Of a DNA stretch of 64,000 bases, positions 9,190 through 18,451 are shown piece after piece (positions within the stretch are counted from its first letter, which is position 1; the number at the start of each line of letters is the position of its first letter). This DNA comes from Pseudoruegeria sp. SK021 (lineage in GTDB: Bacteria > Pseudomonadota > Alphaproteobacteria > Rhodobacterales > Rhodobacteraceae): assembly GCF_002119405.1 (NCBI RefSeq), contig NZ_MTBG01000006.1, positions 62,001 through 126,000 on the forward strand, given 5' to 3'. Below the pieces are notes generated by a model, which searched no databases, had not been told where the DNA came from, and saw only the letters and a list, made by a program, of their open reading frames with translations. A program made the translations under genes and the position numbers.

Positions 9190-9921
9190 ATGTTCCACAG
9201 CCGGACGATCATGGCCTTGGTTGCAGCCTTGCTGGCAAGCGCGCTATCTACGCCGGTTGCCGCGCAGGAGCAGGAAAAGGGCACTTTTGACATCAGCGTG
9301 CTTGGCATTCGGGTCGGCGTCCTTGCCTTTGAAGCCACCACCCAGGGCGATCAGTACGAGGCCCGCGGCTCCGCCAAGGCGACCGGATTGATGGCAGCGC
9401 TTTTCGACGGTGGCGCAGATGTCGTGGCAACAGGCCGCGAGACCGGAGGCACCTTGAAGCCTTCGACGTTCAAGGAAGTGACCAACTCAAAAAAAGGCCG
9501 CGTCGAGCGTGCCTTTCACTATCGCAATGGCATTCCAGAAATCACCCGGACACCGGCCCGCAGCAAGCCTCAGAAATATGCGGCCCCAGCCGCGGAGCAA
9601 GCTGGAACAGTCGATCCGATGACCGCCGCCTATATGATATTGCGCAACCAATCGGCTCAGGACGTTTGCAAAATGAACGTCGAACTGTTTGACGGCAATC
9701 GTCGCAGCCGTCTGACGATGTCATCCAAAAGCGGCAGTGGCGACGAGATCACTTGCACCGGAACCTATCGCAGGATTGCCGGATTCAGCCCCAAGGAAAT
9801 GGCCGAACGGTCGTCGTGGCCGGTCAGCATGAACTATGAGCGGATGGGCAAGGACCAGTATGCGCTGTCTTCGGCCGAATTCTCCACCGATTTCGGCACT
9901 GCGCGCCTGTCGCGCCGGTAA
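9190..9921 (+). CDS. DUF3108-domain periplasmic protein
   Basis: 243 residues with a signal peptide (about 1-25, ...STPVAAQ). It is followed by a beta-rich domain of the DUF3108 type, recognised by the start GTFDISVLGIRVG and the repeated pattern of a lipid-carrier-like beta-barrel half. Such proteins are periplasmic or outer-membrane associated and of unknown function. AGGGG precedes the ATG at 9190. The hrpB start lies six bases after the stop, so the two genes probably share a transcript, a pairing that tells nothing obvious about function. Confidence 0.8.
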   Translation: MFHSRTIMALVAALLASALSTPVAAQEQEKGTFDISVLGIRVGVLAFEATTQGDQYEARGSAKATGLMAALFDGGADVVATGRETGGTLKPSTFKEVTNSKKGRVERAFHYRNGIPEITRTPARSKPQKYAAPAAEQAGTVDPMTAAYMILRNQSAQDVCKMNVELFDGNRRSRLTMSSKSGSGDEITCTGTYRRIAGFSPKEMAERSSWPVSMNYERMGKDQYALSSAEFSTDFGTARLSRR

Positions 9922-9926
9922 CAGAT

Positions 9927-12386
9927 TTGCCAGTCTCTGACCTGCCGATCGAGGGATGCCTGCCCGATCTGATCGCTGCACTTCAGGCCCAAGGCCGCGC
10001 GGTTCTGCAAGCCCCCCCCGGCGCTGGCAAGACCACCCGGGTGCCGCTGGCCTTGCTTGAAGCCGGAATTGTGCAGGGCCGCATTCTGATGCTGGAACCC
10101 CGACGTCTGGCGACCCGCGCCAGCGCCGAACGGATGGCCCATACCCTTGGCGAAGACGTCGGCCAAACGGTTGGCTACCGGATGCGCGGCGAGGCCAAAG
10201 TCTCCGACGCGACCCGGATTGAAGTGGTCACCGAAGGCATTCTGACCCGCCGCCTTCAGGGCGACCCCGGCCTTGACGGTGTCGGCCTCGTAATCTTCGA
10301 CGAATTTCACGAACGCTCACTGCAAGCAGATTTGGGTCTGGCCCTGACATGGGAGGTGCGCAACGCTCTGCGCGACGATCTAAAACTTCTGGTGATGTCG
10401 GCAACGCTGGATGCCGCGCCGGTGGCCGCGCTGCTGGACGATGCGCCGATGGTGACCTCAGAAGGGCGCAGCTTCCTTGTGGAGACCCGGTGGCTGGACC
10501 GGCCGTTGGACCGAATGGCCCGCCTAGAGGCGGCCACCGCAGATCTGGTCCGACAAGCCGTTGCCGAAACCGAAGGCGGCGTTCTGGTCTTTTTGCCCGG
10601 CGAGGGTGAAATCCGCCGCGTGGCCAGCGCGCTAGAGGGGCGATTGCCCGATACTTGCGTCGTCCAACCGTTGTTCGGGGCGATGGATGCGGCGGCCCAA
10701 CGCGCCGCCATTGCCCCGGCCCGGGTCGGGCGCAAGCTGGTGCTGGCGACGGCGATCGCCGAAACCTCTTTAACAATTGAAGATATCCGCGTTGTGGTCG
10801 ACGCTGGACGGGCGCGGCGGGCGCGTTTTGATCCCGGGTCGGGCATGTCGCGGTTGGTGACCGAACGCGTGACCCGGGCCGAGGCCGAGCAGCGGCGCGG
10901 CCGGGCTGGACGGGTCGCCCCGGGGATCTGTTACCGTCTCTGGACCAAGGGCGAAGAAGGCGCGATGGCTGGATTTGCCCCAGCCGAGATCGAAGCCGCC
11001 GACCTGACCGGACTGGCGCTGGATTTGGCGCTTTGGGGGGCGCGTGCGGCGGAATTGGCATTTCTGTCCCCGCCCCCCGAGGCGGCCCTGTCCGAAGCGC
11101 AGGCGCTGCTGCAACAGCTTGGCGCCCTTGGCCCGACCGGCCAGATCACCGCCCATGGCAAGGTCTTGGCAACGACGCCGCTGCACCCCCGGCTGGCACA
11201 TATGCTGGCCACGGCAGGCCCCGCCGCGGCCGATCTGGCGGCCCTTCTGTCAGACCGCGACCCGCTGCGCGGCGCCGCGTCCGATCTGACCTTGCGGCTG
11301 GAGGCTTTGTCCAATCCTGGCCGCGCAGGTGCCGGGCGCGGCCCGACCGTCAACCGGGCGGCGCTGGAACGAATTCGCAGCGAGGCCCGGCGCTTGCGGC
11401 GTTTGCCCGGCCAAGGAACTGCCCCATTGGACCCGGCCGAAATGGCGGCGCTGGCCTATCCCGACCGCATCGGCCTGCGCCGGGCTGGCGAGGCCCCACG
11501 TTGGGTGCTCAGCGGCGGCAAAGGCGCCACTATGGATCCGAGCGATCCACTGGCCGGCACTCGGCTTCTGGTCGCCACAGATTTGGATGGCGATCCGCGC
11601 GACGCCCGGATTCGGCAGGCCTTGCCGCTGAGCGAAAGCGCGCTGCGCGCCCTGTTTCCCGACCAAATTCACACCGTCGAAAGCTGTGTCTGGTCGCGCC
11701 GGGACCGCCGGGTCGCCGCCCGGGTGCAAGAGCGGTTCGGCGCACTGGCCCTCAGCGATCAGAACTGGCGTGACGTGCCGCCAGAGCGCCGCGCGGCGGC
11801 AGCCCTGGCCGGCTTGCGCGATCTGGGCCTAGGGGCGTTGAAACCGGTCCCGGCCTTTGCCCTGCTGCGGGCCCGTTTGGCTTTGGCCCGGGACGCCCTG
11901 CCGGATTTGCCCGATCCCTCGGACGCGGCATTGCTGGCCGAAGCGGAAGACTGGCTGCTGCTCTATCTGCACCAGATCCGCACAGAGGCCGATCTGAAGG
12001 CGCTGGATCCCACCCCGGCCCTGCTGGCGCGGCTCAGTTGGGACGAGGTGCAGGCACTGGACCGGATGGCGCCGCCGCATTTCAAAACCCCGCTGGGCCG
12101 GCAAGTGGCGATTGACTATAGCGGCGACGCCCCCGAGATCGCGCTGCGATTGCAAGAAATGTTCGGGGTCACCCAGCACCCCAATGTGGCGGGACATCCG
12201 TTGCGGGTCACCTTGCTTTCGCCCGCCGGACGCCCGGTTCAGACGACGACGGATCTGCCCGGGTTTTGGACCGGCAGCTATGACGACGTGCGCAAAGACA
12301 TGCGCGCGCGCTATCCGCGCCACCCTTGGCCAGAGGACCCGACCCAAGCAGACCCGACCCTTCGCGCCAAGCCGCGGGCGCGATAG
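9927..12386 (+). CDS. hrpB: ATP-dependent RNA helicase HrpB
   Basis: 819-residue DEAH/RHA-type helicase. Walker A is PPGAGKTT (30-37), motif II is DEFH (in VIFDEFHERS), motif III is SAT, and motif VI is QRRGRAGRVAPG. The C-terminal HA2 and HrpB-specific domains follow, and the length fits the family (about 810-820). HrpB is involved in RNA processing in bacteria but its substrate is poorly defined. The start is TTG 9927, six bases after the DUF3108 stop; its N-terminus (LPIEGCLPDLIAALQ) matches the family well, so a later start is unlikely. Confidence 0.93.
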   Translation: MPVSDLPIEGCLPDLIAALQAQGRAVLQAPPGAGKTTRVPLALLEAGIVQGRILMLEPRRLATRASAERMAHTLGEDVGQTVGYRMRGEAKVSDATRIEVVTEGILTRRLQGDPGLDGVGLVIFDEFHERSLQADLGLALTWEVRNALRDDLKLLVMSATLDAAPVAALLDDAPMVTSEGRSFLVETRWLDRPLDRMARLEAATADLVRQAVAETEGGVLVFLPGEGEIRRVASALEGRLPDTCVVQPLFGAMDAAAQRAAIAPARVGRKLVLATAIAETSLTIEDIRVVVDAGRARRARFDPGSGMSRLVTERVTRAEAEQRRGRAGRVAPGICYRLWTKGEEGAMAGFAPAEIEAADLTGLALDLALWGARAAELAFLSPPPEAALSEAQALLQQLGALGPTGQITAHGKVLATTPLHPRLAHMLATAGPAAADLAALLSDRDPLRGAASDLTLRLEALSNPGRAGAGRGPTVNRAALERIRSEARRLRRLPGQGTAPLDPAEMAALAYPDRIGLRRAGEAPRWVLSGGKGATMDPSDPLAGTRLLVATDLDGDPRDARIRQALPLSESALRALFPDQIHTVESCVWSRRDRRVAARVQERFGALALSDQNWRDVPPERRAAAALAGLRDLGLGALKPVPAFALLRARLALARDALPDLPDPSDAALLAEAEDWLLLYLHQIRTEADLKALDPTPALLARLSWDEVQALDRMAPPHFKTPLGRQVAIDYSGDAPEIALRLQEMFGVTQHPNVAGHPLRVTLLSPAGRPVQTTTDLPGFWTGSYDDVRKDMRARYPRHPWPEDPTQADPTLRAKPRAR

Positions 12387-12443
12387 CCGGCGATGGTGGC
12401 CTCCCGCCCGCCTCGATCTGCGATCTGCGGCAGTTGGGCCGGG

Positions 12444-12463
12444 CACGCGGCTTGCGCCGCGTG
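12444..12463. terminator. Perfect 8-bp hairpin between hrpB and sdaA
   Basis: CACGCGGC and GCCGCGTG flank the tetraloop TTGC, 58 bases after the hrpB stop and 73 bases before sdaA. There is no T-run, so it is only a candidate terminator or RNA-stability element. Confidence 0.4.
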
Positions 12464-12535
12464 TGGACCCCGGATCGACCGTCATCGCCAAATTTTGCAT
12501 TGCACTTTGAGCGGCGCGCACCGCAAGGTAGGATC

Positions 12536-13948
12536 ATGTTTCTAAGTGTCTTTGATCTCTTCAAGGTCGGCATCGGCCCGTCGTCGTCCCACACCATGGG
12601 GCCCATGACAGCGGCCGCGCTGTTTCTGGAGGATCTGCGGGGCGGCGCAGAAAAAATCCCCGGCGCCGGCAATCTGGCGCGGCTCAGCGCATCGCTGCAC
12701 GGCAGTCTGGCCTTTACTGGCAAGGGCCACGCCACCGACCGGGCTGTGATCCTCGGGCTCTGCGGCCTAGAGCCCGCGACCCTTGATCCGGACGCGGCCG
12801 AAACCCTGGAGGCTGAGGTCCGTCGCACCGGTCGGATACACCCCACGGGCTTGGGCGATCTGGCCTTCGACCCGGAAACCGATCTGGTGTTTGATTATGG
12901 CCCCGCCCTGCCCGGTCATGCCAACGGACTGATCCTGCGAGCCTTTGATCAGGCCGGCAACCCCTACATGACCCAAACCTATTACTCGATCGGCGGCGGC
13001 TTCGTGATCACCGACACGGAACTTCAGCGCCGGGACAGCGGCAAAAATGACCTTGGCGCCGCCAAGGCCGCACTGGGCCTGCCATATCCGTTCGGGTCGG
13101 CCACTGATATGCTGGCGATGGGCCGCGCATCCGGTCTGAGCATCGCGGCAATGAAGCGTGCCAATGAAGAGGCCTATCGCCTTGCCCCGCCCCTTGATGC
13201 CGACCTTGACGCCCTGTGGGAGGTGATGTCGGCGGTCATCGACCGGGGCCTGCAAACCGAGGGTATCCTGCCCGGAGGACTGAACGTCCGCCGCCGCGCT
13301 AAGGCCATCCATGACCAGTTGCAATCAGAGGCCGGGCGCAATCAGGCCCAGCCCCATGTCGTCAACGATTGGCTGTCGGTTTATGCCATGGCGGTCAACG
13401 AAGAGAACGCGGCGGGCGGGCGGGTCGTCACCTCGCCCACCAATGGCGCTGCGGGCGTCGTGCCGTCGGTGATCCGCTATTACCGGGACCATTGCCTTGG
13501 CGCGAATCAATCCGGCATCCGCGACTTTCTGCTGGTGGCGGCAGCCATCGGCGGGTTGATCAAACACCGGGCCTCAATCTCGGGGGCGGAAGTCGGCTGT
13601 CAGGGCGAGGTCGGGTCTGCGTCTTCAATGGCGGCGGCAGGCCTTTGCGCGGCACTTGGCGGCACCAATGCACAGATCGAGAACGCGGCCGAGATTGCAC
13701 TGGAGCATCATCTGGGCATGACCTGCGACCCCGCCGCCGGATTGGTGCAGGTGCCCTGCATTGAACGCAACGCCTTGGGCGCAATCAAAGCGGTTTCGGC
13801 GGCATCCCTTGCCTTACGCGGCGATGGCAGTCATTTCATGCCGCTGGACAACTGTATCGAAACCATGCGCCAGACCGGACGTGACATGAACGAGAAATAC
13901 AAAGAGACCTCGCAAGGCGGCTTGGCTGTCAATCTGCCGGGGTGCTGA
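12536..13948 (+). CDS. sdaA: L-serine ammonia-lyase, iron-sulfur type
   Basis: Converts L-serine to pyruvate and ammonia. The 470-residue single-chain form contains the N-terminal beta domain ([21 protein letters not shown]). In the C-terminal alpha domain, Cys355, Cys397 and Cys408 ([23 protein letters not shown]) are placed to hold the labile 4Fe-4S cluster. ATG 12536 is supported by AGGTAGGA just upstream and by the family N-terminus; the frame stays open upstream without homology. It stands alone between hrpB and argD with 149- and 228-base gaps. Confidence 0.96.
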   Translation: MFLSVFDLFKVGIGPSSSHTMGPMTAAALFLEDLRGGAEKIPGAGNLARLSASLHGSLAFTGKGHATDRAVILGLCGLEPATLDPDAAETLEAEVRRTGRIHPTGLGDLAFDPETDLVFDYGPALPGHANGLILRAFDQAGNPYMTQTYYSIGGGFVITDTELQRRDSGKNDLGAAKAALGLPYPFGSATDMLAMGRASGLSIAAMKRANEEAYRLAPPLDADLDALWEVMSAVIDRGLQTEGILPGGLNVRRRAKAIHDQLQSEAGRNQAQPHVVNDWLSVYAMAVNEENAAGGRVVTSPTNGAAGVVPSVIRYYRDHCLGANQSGIRDFLLVAAAIGGLIKHRASISGAEVGCQGEVGSASSMAAAGLCAALGGTNAQIENAAEIALEHHLGMTCDPAAGLVQVPCIERNALGAIKAVSAASLALRGDGSHFMPLDNCIETMRQTGRDMNEKYKETSQGGLAVNLPGC

Positions 13949-14176
13949 CACATCCAACCTGCCGCTTTGCCCCTTTCCGAATATCTCGAAGGCTGTTAAA
14001 AGTTCCGCCATGGAAACTCGGACCTCATCGCGACGCCGACGCGTCTAAGCCTGAGCCCGCCCCGTTAGGGTGCAGGCCGTCCTGTCCTGCGTTCTGATTT
14101 CCATATCCCTACCCCCCAATATTGACTTGCCCCCGTGTCTGCGGCACCAAAGGGCTTCTGTTCAAGGATTTTCCAG

Positions 14177-15361
14177 ATGATCCCGTCTGTTCTGCCGACC
14201 TATAACCGCGCACCATTGTCTTTCGTAAAGGGCGAAGGCAGCTGGCTGATTGAGGCCGATGGCCGCCGCTTTCTGGATCTTTGTGCCGGGATCGCCGTCA
14301 CGGCGCTTGGCCATGCCCACCCGGCGCTGGTCAAGGCCCTGACCGATCAGGCGGGCGCGCTGTGGCATGTTTCCAATCTTTACACGATTCCGCAGCAGCA
14401 GGCGCTGGCGGATGCCTTGGTCGGCGCGACCTTCGCCGATACCGTGTTCTTCACCAATTCCGGCACCGAGGCCTGTGAGCTGGCGGTCAAGATGGCGCGG
14501 AAATACTGGTTCGAAAAGGGCCAGCCCGAGCGGACCGAGATCATCGCTTTTGACGGCTCGTTCCATGGCCGGTCCTCGGCTGGGATCGCGGCCGCGGGCA
14601 CCCCGAAGATGATCGGCGGCTTTGGCCCCGTCCTGCCCGGCTTCACGCATTTGCCGTTTGGCGATCATGACGCGGTCCGGGCGGCCATCACCGACAAAAC
14701 CGCCGCGATTTTGATTGAGCCGATTCAGGGTGAGGGCGGCATCCGGCCCCTGTCGGATGGCTGCCTGAAAGGCCTGCGTGACCTGTGCGACGCCACCGGC
14801 ACCCTGCTGATCCTCGACGAGGTACAATGCGGCATGGGACGGACCGGCAAGCTGTTTGCCCATGAATGGGCCGGGATCGAGCCGGACATCCTGATGGTCG
14901 CCAAGGGCATTGGCGGCGGCTTCCCACTGGGGGCGGTTCTGGCCACTGAAAATGCCGCATCGGGGATGACCGCCGGAACCCACGGCTCGACCTATGGCGG
15001 CAATCCTCTGGCTTGCGCCATCGGATTGGAAGTGATGCGCCATGTCTCGGACCCGGCGTTCTTGGCCGAGGTCAATCGCAAGTCTGCGGTGCTGCGCCAG
15101 AAGCTGGACGGGTTGGTCGCGGACCACCCCGAGGTTTTTGACAGTGTGCGCGGCACGGGTTTGATGCTGGGGCTGCGCTGTAAGCCGTCCGTCGTTGACG
15201 TGGTCAAGGCCGGATATGACGCCTTGGTCCTGACCGTTCCGGCGGCGGACAATGTGTTGCGGCTGCTGCCGGCGTTGACCATCTCGGACGATGAGATTGA
15301 CGCCGCCATCACCCGCCTTGATCAAGCCGCAACCGCGATTGCGGCCCATGTCCCGGCCTGA
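14177..15361 (+). CDS. argD: Acetylornithine/aspartate-family aminotransferase
   Basis: 394-residue class III PLP-dependent aminotransferase. It acts at the N-acetylglutamyl-semialdehyde to N-acetylornithine step of arginine synthesis, and often also serves as succinyldiaminopimelate aminotransferase. Lys243 (MVAKGIGGG) is the Schiff-base lysine; LILDEVQCGMGRTG and FHGRSSAG are family motifs. ATG 14177 is preceded by AAGGA. The GNAT gene overlaps its end by 14 bases and argF follows, giving a compact argD-GNAT-argF arginine operon typical of alphaproteobacteria apart from the inserted acetyltransferase. Confidence 0.95.
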   Translation: MIPSVLPTYNRAPLSFVKGEGSWLIEADGRRFLDLCAGIAVTALGHAHPALVKALTDQAGALWHVSNLYTIPQQQALADALVGATFADTVFFTNSGTEACELAVKMARKYWFEKGQPERTEIIAFDGSFHGRSSAGIAAAGTPKMIGGFGPVLPGFTHLPFGDHDAVRAAITDKTAAILIEPIQGEGGIRPLSDGCLKGLRDLCDATGTLLILDEVQCGMGRTGKLFAHEWAGIEPDILMVAKGIGGGFPLGAVLATENAASGMTAGTHGSTYGGNPLACAIGLEVMRHVSDPAFLAEVNRKSAVLRQKLDGLVADHPEVFDSVRGTGLMLGLRCKPSVVDVVKAGYDALVLTVPAADNVLRLLPALTISDDEIDAAITRLDQAATAIAAHVPA

Positions 15362-15842
15362 GTACACATTTCTGCCCGTCACCCGGGCAGATATTCCACG
15401 GCTGCGGCACTGGTTGTCCGGCGCCCATATCGGTGGCTGGTGGGGCGACCCCGAGACCGAGATCGCCCTGATCGGTGCCGACATGGACAGTGGACAGGCC
15501 GATATGCGCATCGTTTGGCACGAGGGCACCCCCTTCGCCTTCGTGCAGGACTATCCGGCGCATCATTGGCCTGCCCCGCACTACGCCGATCTGCCGAAAG
15601 CGGCCCGCGCCCTGGACACGTTTCTGGGCGACCCTGACTTTCTGGGACAGGGCCATGCCAGCGGCTATTTGCGCAGCCGGGCTCAGGCGCTGTTAGACCG
15701 GGGTGCGCCCTGTGTCTGCGTTGACCCCGACCCGACCAACCTCCGTGCGATTGCGGCCTATGAAAAGGCCGGATTCGACGGTTCCGAAATCCGCGATTGC
15801 GACGACGGTGACAAGGTCCGCGTCATGATTTTCAAAGGCTGA
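15348..15842 (+). CDS. GNAT-family N-acetyltransferase, AAC(6')-like
   Basis: 164 residues resembling the aminoglycoside 6'-acetyltransferase branch of GNAT: FLPVTRADIPRLRHWL at the N-terminus, IGGWWGDPE near residue 27, and FLGQGHASGYLR near residue 95 as the acetyl-CoA loop. A C-terminal VDPDPTNLRAIAAYEKAGF motif completes the pattern. Many such chromosomal proteins do not confer aminoglycoside resistance; IucA/SidL-like and unknown acceptors are equally possible. ATG 15348 lies inside the end of argD (14-base overlap) and argF starts six bases after the stop, so translational coupling within the arginine operon is likely. Confidence 0.82.
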   Translation: MSRPEYTFLPVTRADIPRLRHWLSGAHIGGWWGDPETEIALIGADMDSGQADMRIVWHEGTPFAFVQDYPAHHWPAPHYADLPKAARALDTFLGDPDFLGQGHASGYLRSRAQALLDRGAPCVCVDPDPTNLRAIAAYEKAGFDGSEIRDCDDGDKVRVMIFKG

Positions 15843-15848
15843 AACACG

Positions 15849-16772
15849 ATGCATTTTCTCGATATCAACAAGACCGACCCCACCGATCTCCGTGCGATGA
15901 TTGATCAGGCACGCGCCATGAAGGTCGCCCGTCAGGGCCAATCCAAGGGCATGGTCGATGCCGATCAGCCGCTGGCGGGAAAAATGGTGGCCTTGGTCTT
16001 TGAAAAGCCCTCGACCCGGACCCGGGTGTCCTTTGACGTGGGCATCCGCCAGATGGGCGGCCAATCCATCGTGCTGTCCGGCACCGAGATGCAGTTGGGC
16101 CATGGCGAAACCATTGCCGACACGGCCCGGGTGCTGTCACGCTATGTCGATCTGATCATGATCCGGACGTTTGAGGAATCGACCCTGCTGGAATTGGCCG
16201 ACCATGCCAGCGTGCCAGTCATCAACGGTCTCACCAATCGAACCCACCCCTGCCAGATCATGGCTGATATCCTGACATATGAGGAACATCGCGGACCGAT
16301 CGCCGGCAAGAAAGTGGTCTGGACTGGCGATGGCAACAATGTCTGCGCCTCATTCCTGCATGCGGCTGGGCAGTTCGGCTTTGATCTGACGTTTACCGGC
16401 CCACCGACCCTTGACCCCGATCCCGTCTTCGTCGCCGAAGCCCGGGCGAAAGGTGCCACCATCGAGATTGAGCGCGACGCCGCCAAGGCCGTGGCCGGTG
16501 CCGATCTGGTTGTGACCGACACTTGGGTGTCGATGCACGATCCGCAATCCACCCGCGAACGGCGGCACAACCAGTTGCGGCCCTACCGGGTCGATGCCGC
16601 CCTCATGGCCCATGCCGCGCCCGATGCGCTGTTCATGCATTGCCTGCCCGCCCATCGGGAAGAGGAAGTGACCAGCCAAGTCATGGACGGCCCGCAATCG
16701 GTGATCTTCGACGAGGCCGAAAACCGCCTTCATGCGCAAAAGGCAATCCTGCGCTGGTGTCTCGGGGTCTGA
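15849..16772 (+). CDS. argF: Ornithine carbamoyltransferase
   Basis: Forms citrulline from ornithine and carbamoyl phosphate. 307 residues with the carbamoyl-phosphate motif STRTR at 55-59, [11 protein letters not shown], and the ornithine-side HCLPAHR motif near residue 264. Length and sequence fit the alphaproteobacterial ArgF. It is the last gene of argD-GNAT-argF and converges on the ABC permease gene with a 27-base gap containing no evident terminator. Confidence 0.97.
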   Translation: MHFLDINKTDPTDLRAMIDQARAMKVARQGQSKGMVDADQPLAGKMVALVFEKPSTRTRVSFDVGIRQMGGQSIVLSGTEMQLGHGETIADTARVLSRYVDLIMIRTFEESTLLELADHASVPVINGLTNRTHPCQIMADILTYEEHRGPIAGKKVVWTGDGNNVCASFLHAAGQFGFDLTFTGPPTLDPDPVFVAEARAKGATIEIERDAAKAVAGADLVVTDTWVSMHDPQSTRERRHNQLRPYRVDAALMAHAAPDALFMHCLPAHREEEVTSQVMDGPQSVIFDEAENRLHAQKAILRWCLGV

Positions 16773-16799
16773 CGACCCCGAAACCCATCTCCGCCCCGA

Positions 16800-17603
16800 T
16801 TAGGCCTTTAGCCGGTATCCGGATTTGAACCAGCGCCAGCACATCGTCATGACCGCACCGGTCGTGGCGAGACACACCAGCAATCCCAACCACGGGGAAC
16901 TGTCGGACACGCCCAACACCCCGAAGCGCACCCCGTCGATCAGATAGAAGATCGGGTTGGCGTGGGTGAGGGTGCGAATCACTGGCGGCAGCGCATCAAT
17001 CGAATAAAAGGTGCCGGACAGGAAGCTGAGCGGCGTAATGATGAAATTACTAATCGCGGACATTTGGTCAAACTTGTTGGCAAAAATCGCCGCGATAATG
17101 CCAAGCGAGCCCAGCATGGTGCTGCCCAAGATCACATAGATCAACAGCCACAAAGGATGCGCCACGCCGGTGCCAAGAAACAAAACGCTGCCCAGCAATA
17201 TGACGCCGCCGACCACCAGCCCGCGCCCGACCCCTCCCGCCAGATAGCCCAGCAATAGCTCTAGGGGCGACAGCGGCGGCATCAGCGTGTCCACGATGCT
17301 GCCTTGCACCTTGGCGACCATAATCGCCGAAGAAGTATTGGCAAAAGCGTTTTGAATCACGGTCATCATCAACAGGCCGGGGGCCAGAAACTCGATGAAC
17401 GGAACCCCCATGACATCCCCGCGGCTGGGACCGATCGCCAGATTGAACACCGCCAGAAACAACCCGGCCGTAATCAGCGGCGCCGCCAGCGTCTGCGACC
17501 AGACCGCCATAAACCGGCGCACTTCGCGTGCTGCCAAGGTCCACATCCCCAACCAGTTGACGCGTCCAAAGCGCCGCACGCCCATGTCCTGGGTGCTTGC
17601 CAT
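16800..17603 (-). CDS. ABC-2 type transporter permease
   Basis: 267 residues with six predicted membrane segments in the ABC-2 (NodJ/YadH-like) arrangement. A conserved cytoplasmic region around GSIVDTLMPPLSPLELLLGYL is the hallmark of this class, and LSGTFYSIDALPP near residue 205 is the usual motif before the last pair of segments. ATG 17603 is preceded by AAAGGAA. The cognate ATPase is normally the adjacent gene but is absent: argF lies on one side and gcrA diverges on the other. Substrate unknown; drugs, polysaccharide or lipid are all seen in this family. Confidence 0.85.
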   Translation of the reverse strand: MASTQDMGVRRFGRVNWLGMWTLAAREVRRFMAVWSQTLAAPLITAGLFLAVFNLAIGPSRGDVMGVPFIEFLAPGLLMMTVIQNAFANTSSAIMVAKVQGSIVDTLMPPLSPLELLLGYLAGGVGRGLVVGGVILLGSVLFLGTGVAHPLWLLIYVILGSTMLGSLGIIAAIFANKFDQMSAISNFIITPLSFLSGTFYSIDALPPVIRTLTHANPIFYLIDGVRFGVLGVSDSSPWLGLLVCLATTGAVMTMCWRWFKSGYRLKA

Positions 17604-17772
17604 TGTGCCATTCCTTTTCAAACTGCCCCAAAGCGCAAACGCGTCTGCGCGAGGATAAACCACTGCGCATCTTGTATCCGCCCGAGGGGTGATTAGAATA
17701 GGGCTTCACGAATTTTCATGCTGTGGACGCCTGTTTCCCGGGTTGCCCTGCCCCAGATATCGAAAGTGCCCC

Positions 17773-18363
17773 ATGTCCTGGACCGATGAGCGCGTCGAGA
17801 CCCTCAAGAAAATGTGGGGGGACGGCCAAAGTGCCAGCCAGATCGCCAAGGAATTGGGTGGCGTAACCCGCAATGCCGTGATCGGCAAGGTCCACCGTCT
17901 GGGCCTGTCCAATCGTGTCGCTGGCACGCCGCCGGTCAAGGCCGCCGTCGAACCGGTGATGCCGAAACCTGCGGCTCCAAAATCCCCGGTACAGGAAACT
18001 GTTCCGGCACCAGAAGAAAAACCCATGCAAGAAACCAAATCTGAACCCGCCGCCGCCGCGCCCCGTGCGCCAATCCCTACCCGCAAGGCCATCATCCCGG
18101 CAGGTCAACCTCTGCCGCCGCAGCCCTCAGCCAATGAAATCAGCCCCGAGGCCCTGGCCTCGCAGCGCGAAGTTGAAAAAAAGGCCAAGCGTCTGACGTT
18201 GATGGAACTGACCGAACGGACCTGCAAATGGCCCATCGGCGATCCGGCCACACCAGATTTCTGGTTCTGCGGCCTGCCATCGGAACAGGGCAAACCCTAT
18301 TGCGAAGCGCATGTTGGCGTCGCCTTCCAGCCAATGAGTTCGCGCCGCGATCGTCGCCGGTAA
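17773..18363 (+). CDS. gcrA: GcrA cell-cycle regulator
   Basis: 196-residue alphaproteobacterial transcription factor that binds sigma70 and GANTC sites methylated by CcrM, coupling replication to transcription. The N-terminal helix-turn-helix (MSWTDERVETLKKMW, SASQIAKEL, TRNAVIGKVHRLGLSNR) is nearly invariant. A proline/alanine-rich linker follows (about 50-130). The C-terminal sigma-interacting region contains CKWPIGDPATPDFWFCG and YCEAHVGVAFQP, with cysteines spaced as in the family. ATG 17773 gives exactly the family N-terminus; the open frame upstream is not conserved. It is monocistronic, with a terminator 33 bases downstream. Confidence 0.97.
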   Translation: MSWTDERVETLKKMWGDGQSASQIAKELGGVTRNAVIGKVHRLGLSNRVAGTPPVKAAVEPVMPKPAAPKSPVQETVPAPEEKPMQETKSEPAAAAPRAPIPTRKAIIPAGQPLPPQPSANEISPEALASQREVEKKAKRLTLMELTERTCKWPIGDPATPDFWFCGLPSEQGKPYCEAHVGVAFQPMSSRRDRRR

Positions 18364-18395
18364 TGGGCCAACGCCCCACCACGATTTGAAGCAAG

Positions 18396-18415
18396 GGCCG
18401 CGCAAGCGGCCTTTT
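18396..18415 (+). terminator. Intrinsic terminator of gcrA
   Basis: GGCCGC and GCGGCC flank the stable GNRA tetraloop GCAA and are followed by TTTTG, starting 33 bases after the gcrA stop. The stem is short but fully GC. Confidence 0.8.
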
Positions 18416-18451
18416 GCATTCCCAAACACCCTCTGCATCGAGTAACCGCCC

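Noticed and set aside
14162-15529. 455-residue minus-strand frame opposite argD
   Set aside because: Shadow of a clear aminotransferase gene; composition unlike a protein.
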